This document shows positions 44,905 to 58,200 of a DNA stretch of 64,000 nucleotides, one piece after another; position 1 is the stretch's first letter; every line of letters starts with the position of its first letter. This DNA comes from Diatrype stigma (Eukaryota > Ascomycota > Sordariomycetes > Xylariales > Diatrypaceae): assembly GCA_022225965.2 (NCBI GenBank), contig JAKJXP020000095.1:124001-188000 (forward strand), in the 5' to 3' direction. The notes beneath the pieces were generated by a model. It ran no database searches. It was not told the origin of the DNA and was given only the letters and a program-made list of their open reading frames with translations. Position numbers and translations under genes: made by a program.

Positions 44905-46389
44905 GGTGATGTGCAATTACGTTCCTTCGTGGTTCCTTCGTGGTTGAAGGAGAGGAGCAGCTCGAGTCATGAAATTGGCAATGGCAGCATCGTCGTCATC
45001 GTCGATCATGTTCGGGGTGCTCCAAAATGTTGCTGTCGCAGAGAAAACATGGAATGGGTGAGACTCGCAAACGTCGATGAGTTGATTAGATCCAAGTCGT
45101 GTCCGTAGGTAGAAGGCGGAAGGCGGAAGTCGGAAGTCGATATGAGAGATGGTATGAAGTTGGCTGGTTGGTATTAAGCACTATGTAAGCTATAAGAGAG
45201 CTCGAGTCGTACGTGTTAGTCTAGCTGTCTACATACTAGGGAGCTATTGTATGGGGTAATGATACTACAGCACCAGGACACCACGGCCCCAGGGCACCAG
45301 GTCACCTACACTTCAGTAGCTTCTAGGGCAGGTTGATGCTAAAGTTGGTAGTTGATGCATGCGCGTAGGGAATCGTAGGGGCTGGAAGTAGTCTGACGGT
45401 CTGGGCAGGTACTGCAGGTGACAAGTTATGGAGTTGCTAGAACTCAAAAAGGATGAAGTCATCACTTCATTGGCTCAATTGACCTTAACTGGGGCTGCAG
45501 TGGCTGATGGTTGGTGGCTAACAAGGAAGGCTAGCAGGGAGGATCAATTTCAAGGTTAGCAGTTCTGGCAGTTAACTAACAGATCCCCTCAGTAATAGTG
45601 TTCATGATCTGAACCGTCTGATCGATCCTACCCGGGAACAGCCCCTTTCGCGAAGTAGGCATTATGTGGTAGTAACACCAGGGAAGCAAGCAATATATGT
45701 CTGCCCTCCAGACCAACAAAGGTGCATCACATACAAATAGCTTTGTGCATTCTAACGTAGCCGAAATGGCTATCTCCGGATGGTAACCATATCAGCATAT
45801 TGTTTCACTGTTACATTATATTACACCCCCGTCACACAGGCCCTTCTGCATGAATCACAGCCAGCCAGAGGAATGCAGATACAGTGGCGGTGACAAGAGA
45901 CACCCCATTATGACAAGTGCTGAACACTGTCAACAAGCCAACCGGACGAATATCTGCTCAGAGTGATTATGTGAGGTATGCCATGAGCATGTCCGCACAA
46001 AGAAAACAGTCATAACGACTTTCAATCCGGCCACTGAGCTGGTTTGTTGGTTCTTATCCTTGCAAATCACAATGAGTCGCAAGTAAGCTATGTCCTTTCC
46101 CTCCCTGTCTACCCAGGTACAGATGGAACATCATCTCTGGATGGACCTGCTCATGGTCTATGGCAAGTTGACATGATTCATAAAACAAACATCTGGATGA
46201 AGAACAAAGCCGTATATTCGTGTATCCATCCCTCCGAATCACAGGTCATGAGGAGTAAACTTCGGACAGAATAGATCAAGATGGTTCATAAATAGGCTAC
46301 TCCTGCGCAGCAGTATTCGTCCATTCTCTTTCACTTGCTTCTATATATACTTATAGATACAACAATTCTATATACCAGTAACCATCACC
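44905..46389. other. Divergent intergenic region RGP1/chitinase
   Basis: No gene supported. It holds the upstream regions of RGP1 (-) and of the chitinase (+). Confidence 0.5.
46341..46350 (+). promoter_or_regulatory. TATA box of the chitinase gene
   Basis: CTATATATAC lies 40-49 bp before the ATG, after a pyrimidine-rich patch (CATTCTCTTTCACTTGCTT). Spacing implies a short leader. Confidence 0.6.
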
Positions 46390-47769
46390 ATGAAGGTCAC
46401 TACCAGCTTGTTTCGAAGCATCATCACGGCTGCTGTGGCCGTGGCCCCTTTCGCCCAGGCCACAGCAACCCGTAGCGTTATGTATTTCGATGAGTAGGTC
46501 CCCTCCCGCCCCCTGGCAAGGCTACAACTTACTCAACAATATGATAGTGGACACCCGACGCTCCCAACGGACACGAGTGCATTGACGAATATAACTCACG
46601 TCGTCTTGTCCTTCGCCGACCCGGCTTTCCTCGCCAATGGCACGGCTCAGCCCAATTTTCCGTTCACGGACATTGCGGCACTGCGCCAAAAGCTCGACGC
46701 GAAAGCCAAGGTCGGCGTTGCGATTGGCGGGTGGGAGAAGTCGCCGGGGTTCAGCAGCGTGACCGTGCCAGCGATGCGGCAGGCTTTCATCAGCAACACG
46801 AAGAACATGGTCGACACCCTCGGCCTGGACTTCATCGACATCGACTGGGAGTACCCGGGCGGCGACGGCATCGACTACGTAGGCAAAGCCAACGACACCA
46901 AAACGCTCGAGATCCAGATCTTCCCGCAGCTGCTCGAGGAGCTGAAAGCCGCGCTCGGCGCCGACACGGAGCTCTCCGTCGCGGTCGCCGGCCGGCTCGA
47001 CGACATCGCCGTGTACGGCGAGAACAAGACGAACACGCAGCGGATCTGGGACGCGGTCGACTTCGTCAACGTCATGTCGTACGACCTGATGAACCGCCGC
47101 GACAGCGCCACGCTGCACTCGTCGTCCGTGCGGGGCGCCAACGCCACCGTCGACAAGTACACGAGCGAGCTCAACCTCGCCGCGAGCAAGATCAACCTCG
47201 GCTTCCCCCTGTACGCGAAGTACTTCCAGCTGACGCAGGGCGACGGCTGCGCGGGGCCCCTGGGCTGCTCCATCATCGCCGCCGAGGCCGCGGACGGCTC
47301 GGACACGTACACCTCGGACTACGTGACGTTCGAGGCCCACAACCTCGTGAGCCAGCCTCTGACTGCCGAGAACGGCTCCTGCGGCGCGAACAGCCCCGAG
47401 ACGCGGTGCTCCGGGGACCTGTGCTGCTCGCGCTTCGGGAACTGCGGGTCCACCGAGGACTTTTGCAATCACATGTGTCTGCGGGCCTTTGGCAGGTGCA
47501 ACGTGGGTTACGAGCCCGACATGGTCAAGTCGTTCCAGACGGCGCTCAGTAACGGGAAGAAGGACGATGTCGAGGGGGCCATGTGGTACATCGACGAGGT
47601 CGAGTCACGGAGGTTCTTCTGGACGTGGGACTCGGTCGAGATTATCGAGAGGAAGGTCAAGGAGGTTGTCAATGCCAGGGGGCTGGGTGGCGTCATGGCA
47701 TGGAGCTTGGGAGAGGATTCACCCGACGGGGCTCGGATCAAGGCTATTAATGCTGCTTTGAGTATGTAA
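46390..47769 (+). CDS. Secreted GH18 chitinase with inserted CBM18 (441 aa)
   Basis: Exons 46390-46493 and 46548-47769 (54-bp intron, GTAGGT...GATAG) join at YFDD|GHPTLP. Residues 1 to about 24 are a signal peptide (basic start, hydrophobic core, AQATA). The GH18 barrel follows: ITHVVLSFADP, KVGVAIGGWE (strand 3) and the catalytic motif DFIDIDWE (129-136; Glu136 is the acid), then VNVMSYDLM, INLGFPLYAKYF and near the end GGVMAWSLGEDS. Between strand 7 and strand 8, at about 312-345, lies a cysteine-rich CGANSPETRCSGDLCCSRFG segment with eight Cys in CBM18 (hevein) spacing, a chitin-binding module. The enzyme should cut chitin outside the cell, in wall remodelling or attack on other fungi or arthropods. 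CBM18 normally sits at the end of the protein rather than inside the barrel. Confidence 0.93.
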
Positions 47770-48438
47770 TAGATATACCTGTAGGGAGAGGTGGGTGGGA
47801 TAGGGTTGGAGGTTGTTTTAGAGGTTTCTTCGTTTCCCTGCTAGGAGTTTTCTGGTGGTGACCTTTTCTCTTGTTTTGTTACGCATCGTCTGGAGTTTCT
47901 CTTACGCAAAAGGGGCACGTGGGGGGACGCTTAAGTGGAGTCAAGGTTGCTCAGGGATTAGAAATCGTATTCTTTCGTCATTGCATGGATTGAAAGGTAT
48001 AGAATGGAGTCTTCATACTTGTCACTAATACAACATTTTCATGTATCTATCTCCCTGACTCTGGAGCATTGATTACTTAGTATACAGACATTTGCCACCC
48101 CACCAACACAAATCTTGGATTTACATAGACAAGGCCCTGGGACAGTCTGTCAGTCATTGCATTTTCAAGGGAACGGTCGTCCACCTCCCCGCAGGAACCA
48201 CTCCGCATGCCTATCTACCACCTAAGGGGCCTGCGGCTCGAAGGGGTATTCAGGGGAAGCAGGCCAGACCAAACACAAGAGACGTGAGTTCCTCCAACAA
48301 ACCAGACCTCATGCCTCACCGCATGGATATGATCATGAGAACCAGACAGGAGCATATCGTCCCTGAACATCCACCATCATCGACGACAACAATATGGAAG
48401 ACAGCTCAAGCTGACTTGGCCTCGACGGTCTGACAGGC
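47770..48438. other. Intergenic between converging genes
   Basis: Between the chitinase stop and the stop of the coiled-coil gene. Nothing recognised. Confidence 0.5.
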
Positions 48439-51254
48439 TTACTGATCCCAACCCTGAAACTGCTCGGGGAACACGCTGCTCCCTTCCGCGAACACCCCCT
48501 CGGCATACTCATATCCAGTTGTTCCTGTCGTCTCATGTCTTCTAAGCAGCGTCTTTCCCTTCTCCTTGGACGGTCGATGAGTAGGCTCCTTTCCCTTGCC
48601 AAACACTTGGCGGATCGGCGAGGCCTTTTTGGGGCTGCCGCCTGTTTCGGACGGATCTGTCTCTACCGCCGTTCGTCGGAAAAGCTTCTGCACTTTGGAC
48701 AGCCGATGGGTGCGTTCCTCTTCCTCGGACACTTGGCGGGCTGACGACGGTAACGGTGACGGTAGCCGTAGCGGTGGCAGCTTTCTGTACTGGGGCGTCT
48801 CCTCGTTCTTCGGTGCTCGATGGGGGATCTCGTTCTCCTTGGTCTTGACATTGATAGGGAGAGCTTTCCCCATCGCATTGCCATTCATGACCACCTCCTC
48901 TGTCTCGTTCCATTTGCCTTTCTCTGTATTGCCGTCTCGCTGGTTACGCTCCAGCACAGCATCGAAATCCGGATCAACGGCATCGCCGAAATCCGCAGAA
49001 CTAGGAAATCCAGTGGCGTCGATAGGGGATCGGCCACCAAAACCATCGTACTGATACCCATCGCCGATCTCGAGCGGCATAGGCGGAAGCGACGACAAGG
49101 GCGACAATGGGATCAGTGGCAGCGCATTCGGATTCGGATACGCACTCGCACTCGCGCCGCCCTCTTCTCCTGCTCCCGCAGCAGCAGCAGCATCAGCAGC
49201 CCCGCCCATCTCAGCAGCTCGCCCACTACCACCACCAAACCCCCCATAAACCCCCGGCCGAAACCCGCGATCCAGGACCGAATTCCACTCATCGAACTCC
49301 ATGATCTCCCTATACACCTGCTCCGCATCGCGCGCGCCAACACTCAACAGGACCTCAGCGATATCGTCCTCGAGGTCCTCGATAGCGGCGGCGCGGCCCT
49401 CGGCGCGGCGCTGCGCCTCGGCGGCCCGCAGGTGCGCCGTGTCGAGCCGGTGCTGCACGTCGCGCAGGTACTGCGCCATGTGCTCCTGGATGCGCTCGCG
49501 GCGGAGCATCATCGCGCGCTCCTCCTGCTGCTGCTGTTGGTGCCGCTCGTACGCGGCCCGCATCGCGCGCCGGTGCCGCAGCTGCGGCACCAGGTGCTGG
49601 CGCAGCGCCTGCAGCTCGTTCTCGAGCGCCTGCTGCCGGGCCTCCTGCTGCGCGGCCGCGCGCCGGAGCGCCGCTTCGCAAGACTCCGCTGCCGCGATCG
49701 ACGTCCATTGCGCGGTGAGGTGCGCCGTCAGCGTCGTGCTGGCCTCAGGGCCCATGCCGGGGCCTTGGGTGTGGAGGGCGGCTTCTTCGATTTCGGACTG
49801 TGGTATCTGTTAGGAAAAGGAAAAGGAAAAGAAAGAAAGAAAAAAGAAGAAGAAAAAAAAAGCATGTTGCTCCTCTATCGGATGATAGAGAACGGGATGG
49901 GATGAGCTGGGACAGGAGATAACACTCACAAAGGTAAGCAGGTCGACGGCTTTGTCGTCCAACCCCTCGTAGTTCCCGCCGTTGTTAAGACTGTTGGCAA
50001 CAGTCGCCGGCCCCTTGCCCTTTCTCTTGGTGTCCTCGTTGCCGCCGTACATGTGGTCGCGCATCTCGCGGGCGGCGAGCGGGTCCATGCGGCTGAACTT
50101 GCCCATGAAGGTGGCCGACTCGGCGAACTTGTCGTCGGGCACGCCGGGGGCCGAGAACAGGAGCGACGGGCTCGACGGCACCTTGTAGTGCGGGCTCAGC
50201 CACCCGCCGCTGACCTCGTCGACCTGCTCGACCCGCTCGTGGCAGTACGACGGCATCTGCCGGCTCTTGGCTACGAGCGGGATCTCGGGCGTGGGCGGTC
50301 GGAGGCGCGTGGCTTGTGTCTGAATGGGTTTCGTTAGACGGGGGCTGAGAGTGAAGGAAGGGGGAAGGGGAAGGAAAGGATGTATGATAGGTAGGTGGTG
50401 GGCAAGTTCCATGGCTTCGGTTACTTCGTGGGACTTACCTCATCGATGTACACTTTGTTCTCGTGGTCGTCCCAGCGTACGCAGCCTTTAGACAAGGCGA
50501 GGAAGGTACAGGGCGAGATCCGGCCGCTCGGGACGCCTGCCTCTTCATCGTCTGAGTCCGGTTCCAGCACCTGCTTCTTGGCCTCGATTTCCTGCGCACG
50601 ATGGAAGGCCATGTCCATGCCCGGGGGGACTTCGAGATGCTCGTAGCTAGGACGTTCTACCTCGAAGATGGAATCGCGGGGCGTGTGGCCGGCCGGGTTG
50701 CTGGGGTCGAGGACCTCGTCGATCTTCTCGAGCATTCTGGATAGCGACGAGACGGTACAACAGTATCAGCAAATGAAGACTCCACGGTGTGATGGAAGAC
50801 TATGCGAGGTGAAAAATATTGGTGGTCCTAGATGACATACCTGGAGATTCTTTTCTTCTTGTCAGCCGGCGACTCGTCCGGAGGAGGTTCCTCTCGCTCT
50901 TTGATCCACTCGAATAGAGGATCAACCCCCTCTTCTTCGATGGAGCCTCGCATCTTGTTGTAGGCTTGCATCATGGAGTTGGTGATGATCTGCTTCTGCT
51001 TGGTCTGATTGCCTTGATTATGGCCACCGGAACAAGCTGGAAGGTAAAACGGATGTTTCTCTTGGAAATGGGAGTCAGCCTAAGCATAGGAGGGGATGGG
51101 GGCAGGAGTTCATCAAGGTTCATAACTCACCTTCACAATGGTGATGCCCAGGAAGAGAGCCTCTGGGTTCATCACAACGATGCTTCTCTGGCATGTTCTC
51201 CAAAGAACGCATCGGGTGTCCATTCAGCTGCAGCTTTGGTTTGTCGTGAGACAT
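48439..51254 (-). CDS. Unrecognised coiled-coil protein, five exons (about 799 aa)
   Basis: Preferred exons on the reverse strand: 51254-51131, 51060-50841, 50736-50439, 50319-49930, 49806-48439, all in frame. The first ATG (51254) has good context (CAACCATGT) and intron 1 has a CTGAC branch 13 nt before an AAG acceptor. A second model starts at 51172 (MNPEALFLGITIVK) and uses the TAG acceptor at 51080, giving 778 aa. Visible parts: a Gln/Lys-rich helix (NQTKQKQIITNSMMQAYNKM), an acidic EPDSDDEEAG, a Pro-rich RLRPPTPEIP, a long Ala/Gln/Arg coiled coil (about 380-510, for example RHQQQQQEERAMMLRRER), then a disordered Ser/Pro/Arg tail. I recognise no domain. A scaffold role is possible but unproven. 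The coiled-coil exon is far more GC-rich than the tail. Confidence 0.75.
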
Positions 51255-52021
51255 GGTTGACCAGGAGCCTGCGGCTGTGGCTGCGGATGTAGGAACGTGT
51301 TGACAGACGTGGGGCAACAACAAGGTATCAATGAAAGAGGGACTCTGAGAGGAACTTTCACAGACCTCAAAGAAAGAAGGAAGAGGAGGGTTAAAGAGGG
51401 CACAAGTTGGCGTATGAGGTGTGAATCCAGGTTGGTTATGATGCCAGAACCGAACAAGAAAAGCCGGGTAGGGAACTGAATGAATCCCAGAACAGGTGTG
51501 CTTAGGAGATGTCCGTTACTGTGTTGACTTGCGGACTTGAAGCTGCATGGTGCTACTTAGTGGGATCGCGAAGTATGTTGTCGCTCCCCGTAACCGCAGT
51601 GTTACTGTGGGCTGGTTGGAAGTACCCCCTCAGCCCCTTTAGGGGGTACCTAGACTTGAAACGTTACTCATCTGCAGGTAGGTGCATGCATATATATACC
51701 TAGGGCTTGTATCGCCAGATTGCTATATGTACCTACTACCTACGTAGATGATACGGGATCGGATCTGACCAGCACAGAATATAGATTGTACCTCTGTAGC
51801 TACTCCGACAATGTCAGGTAGCTAGCATAGATCACACCTGAGGGAACTGTGCAAGCCACGAAGGCGCCCGTAAAGAAAGATTTCACTTGGTATTTTCAGG
51901 AGCTTGTCAATTATATTATCATCTAGCTATCGTACTCTCAGCATCCGCGTTAGGCCTATCCATCAACCCTCACTGGAATCGAGCCCCAGGAGTCCCCCTT
52001 CCCCCCCCCTCTCTTCTTCCT
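51255..52021. other. Intergenic
   Basis: Upstream of the coiled-coil gene and downstream of the DUF1996 gene. No gene supported; a few TACC-rich patches. Confidence 0.5.
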
Positions 52022-53273
52022 TCAAGCCACAGGCATACCCCCCGGCAGCTCCGTCAACCAACCATCGAGCTCCTCATCGACATCGGACTGCTTCACGCAC
52101 TGGTTGGCCTGCTGCAGCGACTGGACCTGGAGGGTCGGGCAGTTGATGTTGTTGCCGAACAGGTCGGAGTTGCAGTTAGCGTCGAGGGCGCGCTGCAGCG
52201 CGTCGCCCTTCCACCCGAACACGTAGTCGCCGTGGATGCCGTAGCCGGTGGCGTCGCCGAACGACCACACGAAGGGCTGCGACCCGTCGGCCGGCCAGTC
52301 GGCCCGGTTGTTGAACGGCCGCGTGTCCCAGTACGTCTCGTAGAAGACCTGCGGGATCGCCACGGGGTGCGTGCCGGGGCAGGCGTTGTTGGCGCCCGGG
52401 TACGCCACGTGGCTCTGGTGGTCGGGCGAGTCCAGGTTCACGCCGTCCCAGCACGTCGGGAACCGGATCGACACCATGATGCCCGCCGGGCACGGCGTCG
52501 TCGGGAAGTTCAGCGTCTGCCCGCCCCGCGTCATCGACGACTGCAGGCACGTGAAGTCCAGGTACTTGTACTTGGCGCTGAGCTCGGCCGCCGACCGGAA
52601 CGTCGGGTCGCCCACCGTCATCCGGAACCCGGGCTTGAACGCCGTCACCGGCCCCGACGACAGGTAGTACACCGTCTGCCCGCCGTTCGCCCCCGTGTAG
52701 CCCAGCTCGTTGCCGAACGTGTTGACCTTGTGGAAGGTGCCGTTCCGAGCGCTACGGGTCGTCGGTGTCGTTGTGGGTTAGCATTGCTGTAACGACTCTG
52801 CCCGCTTTACGGTAGCCATGATCTAGGATGCTGAAAACAAAATAGGGGAAAGAAAAGGAAAAGGGGGGAGGGGCGGATCTCATACCGGAAGAACAGGGTC
52901 GCCGTCCAGTAGTTCGAGAAGTCCTCGATAGGCGTGCAGGAAGTGCACGTCGCGGTCGACGGCAGGTCGTGTGTGGTGTGGTCCATCGTCACGTTGAAGG
53001 CGTTCCCACCGACGACCTGGTGAAGGTGAGGGGACGGGTTCTCGCCGGGGTTGACGAGGCTGAATGATACAAACCAAGCAAGATAGAATCCCGTATTAGC
53101 AATTGTCGGACCTCTCTGTCTTTCGACGTAACCCTTCATGAAGCTCAGTGCTAGGTAGGTACTTACGGATCCAGACGCTCGACAACGAGCTGCGAGCAGG
53201 AGAAGCGAAGCGTCGTGGCGGCGTTTGCGACGATAGCCGCGCCGGCCGCGAGAAGGAGAGACCTCTGGAGCAT
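52022..53273 (-). CDS. Secreted DUF1996 protein (336 aa)
   Basis: Exons on the reverse strand: 53273-53167, 53059-52886, 52751-52022 (introns 107 and 134 bp, GTAAGT/CAG and GTATGA/TAG). The protein starts MLQRSLLLAAGAAIVANA, a clear signal peptide of about 18 residues. The rest is a full DUF1996 domain: RFSCSQLVVERLDPLVNPG, then SPHLHQVVGGNAFN, FSNYWTATLFFR, FPTCWDGVN, SHVAYPG, CPGTHPVAIPQVFYETYWDT and YGIHGDYVFGWKGDALQRAL. The family is widespread in fungi and secreted; its biochemical role is unknown, although conserved His and Trp residues suggest an enzyme or glycan-binding fold. There is no C-terminal WSC or GPI signal here, so it should be released. It is the second secreted protein in this 7-kb stretch. 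Confidence 0.92.
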
Positions 53274-55273
53274 GTTGTTGTTATCGTTGGACTGCCTGCA
53301 ACTATCGTTGAAAATGACCGACTCTCGAGGTGAAGCTATACTCTACTATGTGTTCGGGGATGTTGCAGATCGTCACCGCCGTGTAGGTTCCAATGTGACT
53401 AAGGCTCGGGCTCCGAGGGCAAGGGGAGGGAGCAGTCCCGGGATTATATCCTAGGCAGCCCTCCTCGATCATAGTGATCGCCCCCTCTCCCGCGCAGCGA
53501 ATACCTCAATTGCCGATGGTCCAGCCCATAGCTGGAGGCGCTCTCAACCCGAACCAGGATCTCTGCCTTTTCAGGGGGGCGCTCATAAGTCCAAGTCCAG
53601 TCACGAGGTTGGGCTGGCCAGGTTTGTTTCCTCGGAGGTTTTCCCTGCGCGCTGAGCTGTGTGGGGTGCATGGTCAAGGATGGGATTCGTCAGAAAGGAC
53701 AGGGTAATAGAGTGCTTGCCAAATGAGCTTTCGCGGTTGCTGGTATATAGGGCTGATATATTGCTTCTGACTTCGCAATTATCCAGATTGCACATTTTGC
53801 CGGGGGATGGGAAGGTAGGTAGTAAGTTCTTGCGCAGCGACAAGGGACATTTCTCGGCACGATGGGTGTACCAGTCCATCAAAGTAAGTGGGCGTAGAAG
53901 GTTCTCCTGAACTGATTATGTTTAGAAAGGGTTGTTTGGTAGGACTTCGGCAAGAAGCCTCCAGTGTTTGCATCGGCTTCATCGTGCTGAGTGTGATGAG
54001 AGCAGAAAGTGAAGATTGAATCGCGGTCTGTCTGGTTATTAGACAATTAGTTCCTTCTGATCTTTGACCATATCATCACTCTCCCTTCAAAGGCAAGAGT
54101 CAGTTCCAAAGAACCAGTAACAATCATTGTAGGTGTGTATTTTTCGAATTCCGAGCGTTGACGATGCATGTTCTGACTACCTACCCGCCTACCTCCACAG
54201 ATAAATTGCCTGCGAATGCCTCTTGCATGTTTCCGGTCATGATATAACACAATGAAGTGCTGGTGATCGGGGTTACACTCAAACCTCTCAAGAGGATGCA
54301 TGTCGACAACTCTCGCTGGCCGGGTAGGCAAGTACCGAGTTGCAGGTGTGGAAATGCGAGGTCGTATATATTCAATATACCTACTCGCTCGATCTGCGTG
54401 AACACCCAGGGAAAGTAATCGGCCCGAGGGGTACTCACGTAAGCCTCGACGAGCCAGTGCCGAAGGCGGGTTCGCACGTCTACCCAGTTCAGTGCGTCTC
54501 CTAAAATTAGAGGAAAGCATTAATATCTTCGGATGGATATGTCCTATCGGCAACAGACGGCTTCGATGTATGGCGGTAATTGTGTAGCACAGAAAAGAAC
54601 CTTCTGGTAGGTCTTTTGGTTACAGACCCGCGTCTGAGTTCCCAGCCGGTGACCCTGGTTAACGGGGTCATTGTAACATGTGTGGTGCAATATGGCCCAT
54701 CCTGATCTCGATGTAGGCCTTGATACTTGATTGGTAGAGCCGTTGGACCTTTGCGTCCTTCGAAGTGTCTATATCATGAGCTTCCTGCCGATAACATAAC
54801 AGAGATATGAGGGGTTCAATAGGGTTTTCAACTTTTGCATATAGTAGACCAGACGACAAGCATGATAAACTGTGTGGGAAGCCGTTCAAGGGAAAAGAGG
54901 AGATTGGCGACAGGACACAACTTCTCTCAGAATCATTGGATCGCTGATATACCCAAGACTCGGAGGAAAGGGGTCATGTACTGGGCCTTCAGCTCAGTTT
55001 CTGAGTCCTCGACTTCTGTAGTGCATTACCACCTATCCGGTCTGCCCAAGAGTCGGGTAATAACTCACTATATAATTTGAAGATCATTTGCTAGGTTGAT
55101 GATTCCATGATCATAATGATATATACGCCGTTTGAGCACTGAGTTACCTAGCTAGATCTGGTGCAGTTAAGGCGTCCGTGTACACCCCTTCTGAGCTATA
55201 GCTGGCACAACGCAACCTTAATTATACAAACGGGAGGCTCCAAGACATCTGAACTTAGTATGTAGCGCCTTCT
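53274..55273. other. Intergenic, 2.0 kb
   Basis: Between DUF1996 start and RFC1 stop. An open frame at 54047-54553 (-) starts at TTG and has no motif; nothing is called. Confidence 0.45.
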
Positions 55274-58200
55274 TTACTTCTTTGCTTTCTTAGGCCTTCC
55301 CCGAGCTTTGGGTTTCTCTTCCTCGTCATCATCATCAGCCGCTGTAGCTTTTGCTTTGGTAGCCTTCTTGGCTGTCGCCTTCTTGGCTGGCTTAGCCTTG
55401 GGCTTCTTGATCAACTTGTCCTTTCCAATATCTTCGTCATCTTCGTCAACAGGCTCGGCCGCCTCTATGGCCTCGGCCTCATCCTCGTCTTCGATAGCTT
55501 CCTCAAGGTCTGGCTTCTCTCGCGAGGCCCTCGCCGGTGCCACAATGCTGCTCGCCTTCATGAAAGGAATTGGATGGGCCATGGAATTGTACCTGGACGA
55601 GTTAGTTTTCAGGGCGCTCAAAGAATAGAAAAGGGCAAATCTTCAACTTACATCCTGGTAAAGGCAGCTTTGGTTTGGGTCTCAATTTCGACACTCTCTT
55701 CATTCTGAGGACCGACACCCAGTTCCTTGATCGAATCGAAGTCCTCCCTCGTAAGGTAGTAACTGTCCATAAGCTCAATGACCTCTTCGACAGACTCCTT
55801 GCCTTCGTCGGCAAGTTTCTGAACCAGCTGTGTCCAAAGTACCGGTAAGTATTGTTGGCGGATCTCGTTATGGTCACCTGAAGACTTGAGTCGCATATGT
55901 GAATGGATCTCTCGGACGTATTTGCCGAGTTTGCCAGATTTACTGTTGTTTCCAAGCCAAGATGTGAAGTTGGTCCCCATGAGCTGGCCAGCTACGAAGC
56001 TGGATGGCCGCACTGTGCTAAAGACTGCATGGGTGGGCATCAGACTCCATTGTTGCTGTGGCCCGTGGATCATTCGATCGACTAGATCACCATCGCTGAT
56101 GCTTTCGGCCGCCTGATCAAAAAGCTCAAGAGACTTGAGATTGAGCTCGCGCTTGTTGTACTGCTTTCCATTCAGCGCTAATGGCTTCGTTCGCAAGTAG
56201 TTTTCCTGTATCATTAGGTAGCTGAACTCATGGTCGTTGAAGTACAGCTCGATCTTGTCATTGAGGGTCGCCTTGCTTGCCGGTGTGAAGAGACCACCAG
56301 CTAGCATCTTTTGACAGATGTCCCATGGCTTAAGAACAATCGACTTCTCCCAGGCCTTCGACATGTCCTTGCTCTGACCATAGTCCATGGAAGTCTGGTC
56401 TAGTTTGACCGTAGACAACATGTTGACAATCTGCCGAATGTCTCGGTTACTCCCTTCAATGAGCGCATCAAGGACCTGTGGTGAGAGCTTTAAGCCTTCG
56501 CGATGGCAGATAGTCATCATACGCGATCGAATCTGCTCGATTGTTGGCCGCTGGAACTTCACATCGAATGTCACGAAGTCGAATGGCTTCATTTTCGGTA
56601 GTCGTCTCTCATTGCAGATGAGAATCAGGGGCACCTCAGTCTTCTTGCAGAACTTTGCAAGAGCACCGACACCACCACGATCGCCACCTGACATTCCATC
56701 CACCTCGTCCATGATGAGCACTATCTTTTTCTTCTCCTTGTCCACCTTCTTTCCATCGGCTGCGAAGAAGCCGTGAAGCGAAGTGTTGTTCATGACTTCG
56801 CTAACGCCGGCCTCTACCAGCTTTTTGCTGCGCGAATCACTGGCGTTGCTCTCCAGCACATCGTAGCCTTCGAGCTTTGCAGCTAGGTGAGCGGCGGTCG
56901 TCTTGCCTATTCCAGGAGGGCCAGATATAATAATAGCTCGAGCACCGCCCATGCCGTCCGGACCACGCTTTTGAAAGTCGTATCGGCGATGCTTAGGCCA
57001 ATTCTTTAGCCAATTTTGTATCTTCTCCACAGCAGCCTTGTTTCCACAGATGTGGCTTGCTTGAGTGGGAGCGTACTTGACAGTCCAGAGCTGCGCAGAC
57101 GGAGCAACGCTGGGCGGTGGTGGTCGAACGGAACCACGAGCGGCAGCAGCTTTTGCGGCTTTCTCGGCTTCGGCCTTCTTAGCCTTTTCTTCTTGTTCCA
57201 TCTCGGCCGCTTGTTTCTTGACTCTATCTTCCTCTTCTTTCCGTTTTTGCCGCAATTTCTCTGCACCCTTTCCACTACCGCCGCCCGCAGGTAGACGGCG
57301 GATGAGCTCGAACAAGCCTTCTTCGTTGATCGTCTTGATGCCATGCTGCTGGATCTTTGCTAGTTTGCTGGGGCCCGCATCTTCTCCAAGCACTACATAG
57401 TTTGTCTTGCTGCTGGGTGCACCAGTAATCTTGCCACCATAACGCTTGCACAAAGCTTGGGCGTCGTCACGCGAAATCGTTGTTAGCTGTCCGGTGAAAA
57501 CAAATATTAAACCGGAAAGACAATCTTCTTCTCCCTCAGGTAGTTCGGCTGTAGGATTCGAAGGCGGGCCAGAGTTACCTCCACCGGCCTGGGCTTTTCT
57601 CCAGTCAAACTTGGTATTTGGATCCTTCGCAGGCGGCGTTGGCGGCCTAACAGTGGGTATGTCGTCAAATATGGCTTGTATCTTGGAATCTTCAGGTTTG
57701 TCAGGCTGCTTTTCCCTAGGGGCCCTGGGCTTCTTTGCAGCTGGCTTTTTGCGAGCGGCCGGTTCATCTTCCTCTTCGTCCGACTCGGGCTCGGGGGTCT
57801 TCCTCTTTTTTGTTGATGCGGTCGCTTTGCTCTTTTTTGTTGTCTTCGAAGTAACGGGCTCGTCTTCTTCATCCTCCGGCTTCACAGCAGGCTTGTTTCT
57901 GGATGCGATACGCTTCGGCCTGGGGAGAACTTCCTCTTCGCTCTCCTCCTCAGCATAGTCATCATTCTTACGTTTATTGCGGCCCCTGGCATCAGCTGCG
58001 AAAACATCATCTCCACCATCCACATCATCATCCATAAATGCGTCGTCGTCATCGTCTAAGTCGTAGGTTTTAAAAGCGGTAGTTGATCGGGCCTTGGAAG
58101 GTGTCTGGCCGCCCGCCTTGGTAGATGCTGACTTGTTTCTCGGGCTTGCTCGAACTGCAACTTTCGTTTTTGGTTCAGGCTTCAGTTCGTCAGGTTTGGC

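Noticed and set aside
54047..54553. 168-codon frame on the minus strand
   Set aside because: Starts at TTG, no motif or codon bias, no splice partners found.
54725..54765. tRNA-like TGGTAGAGCC...CTTCGAAG
   Set aside because: No acceptor stem or cloverleaf could be formed.
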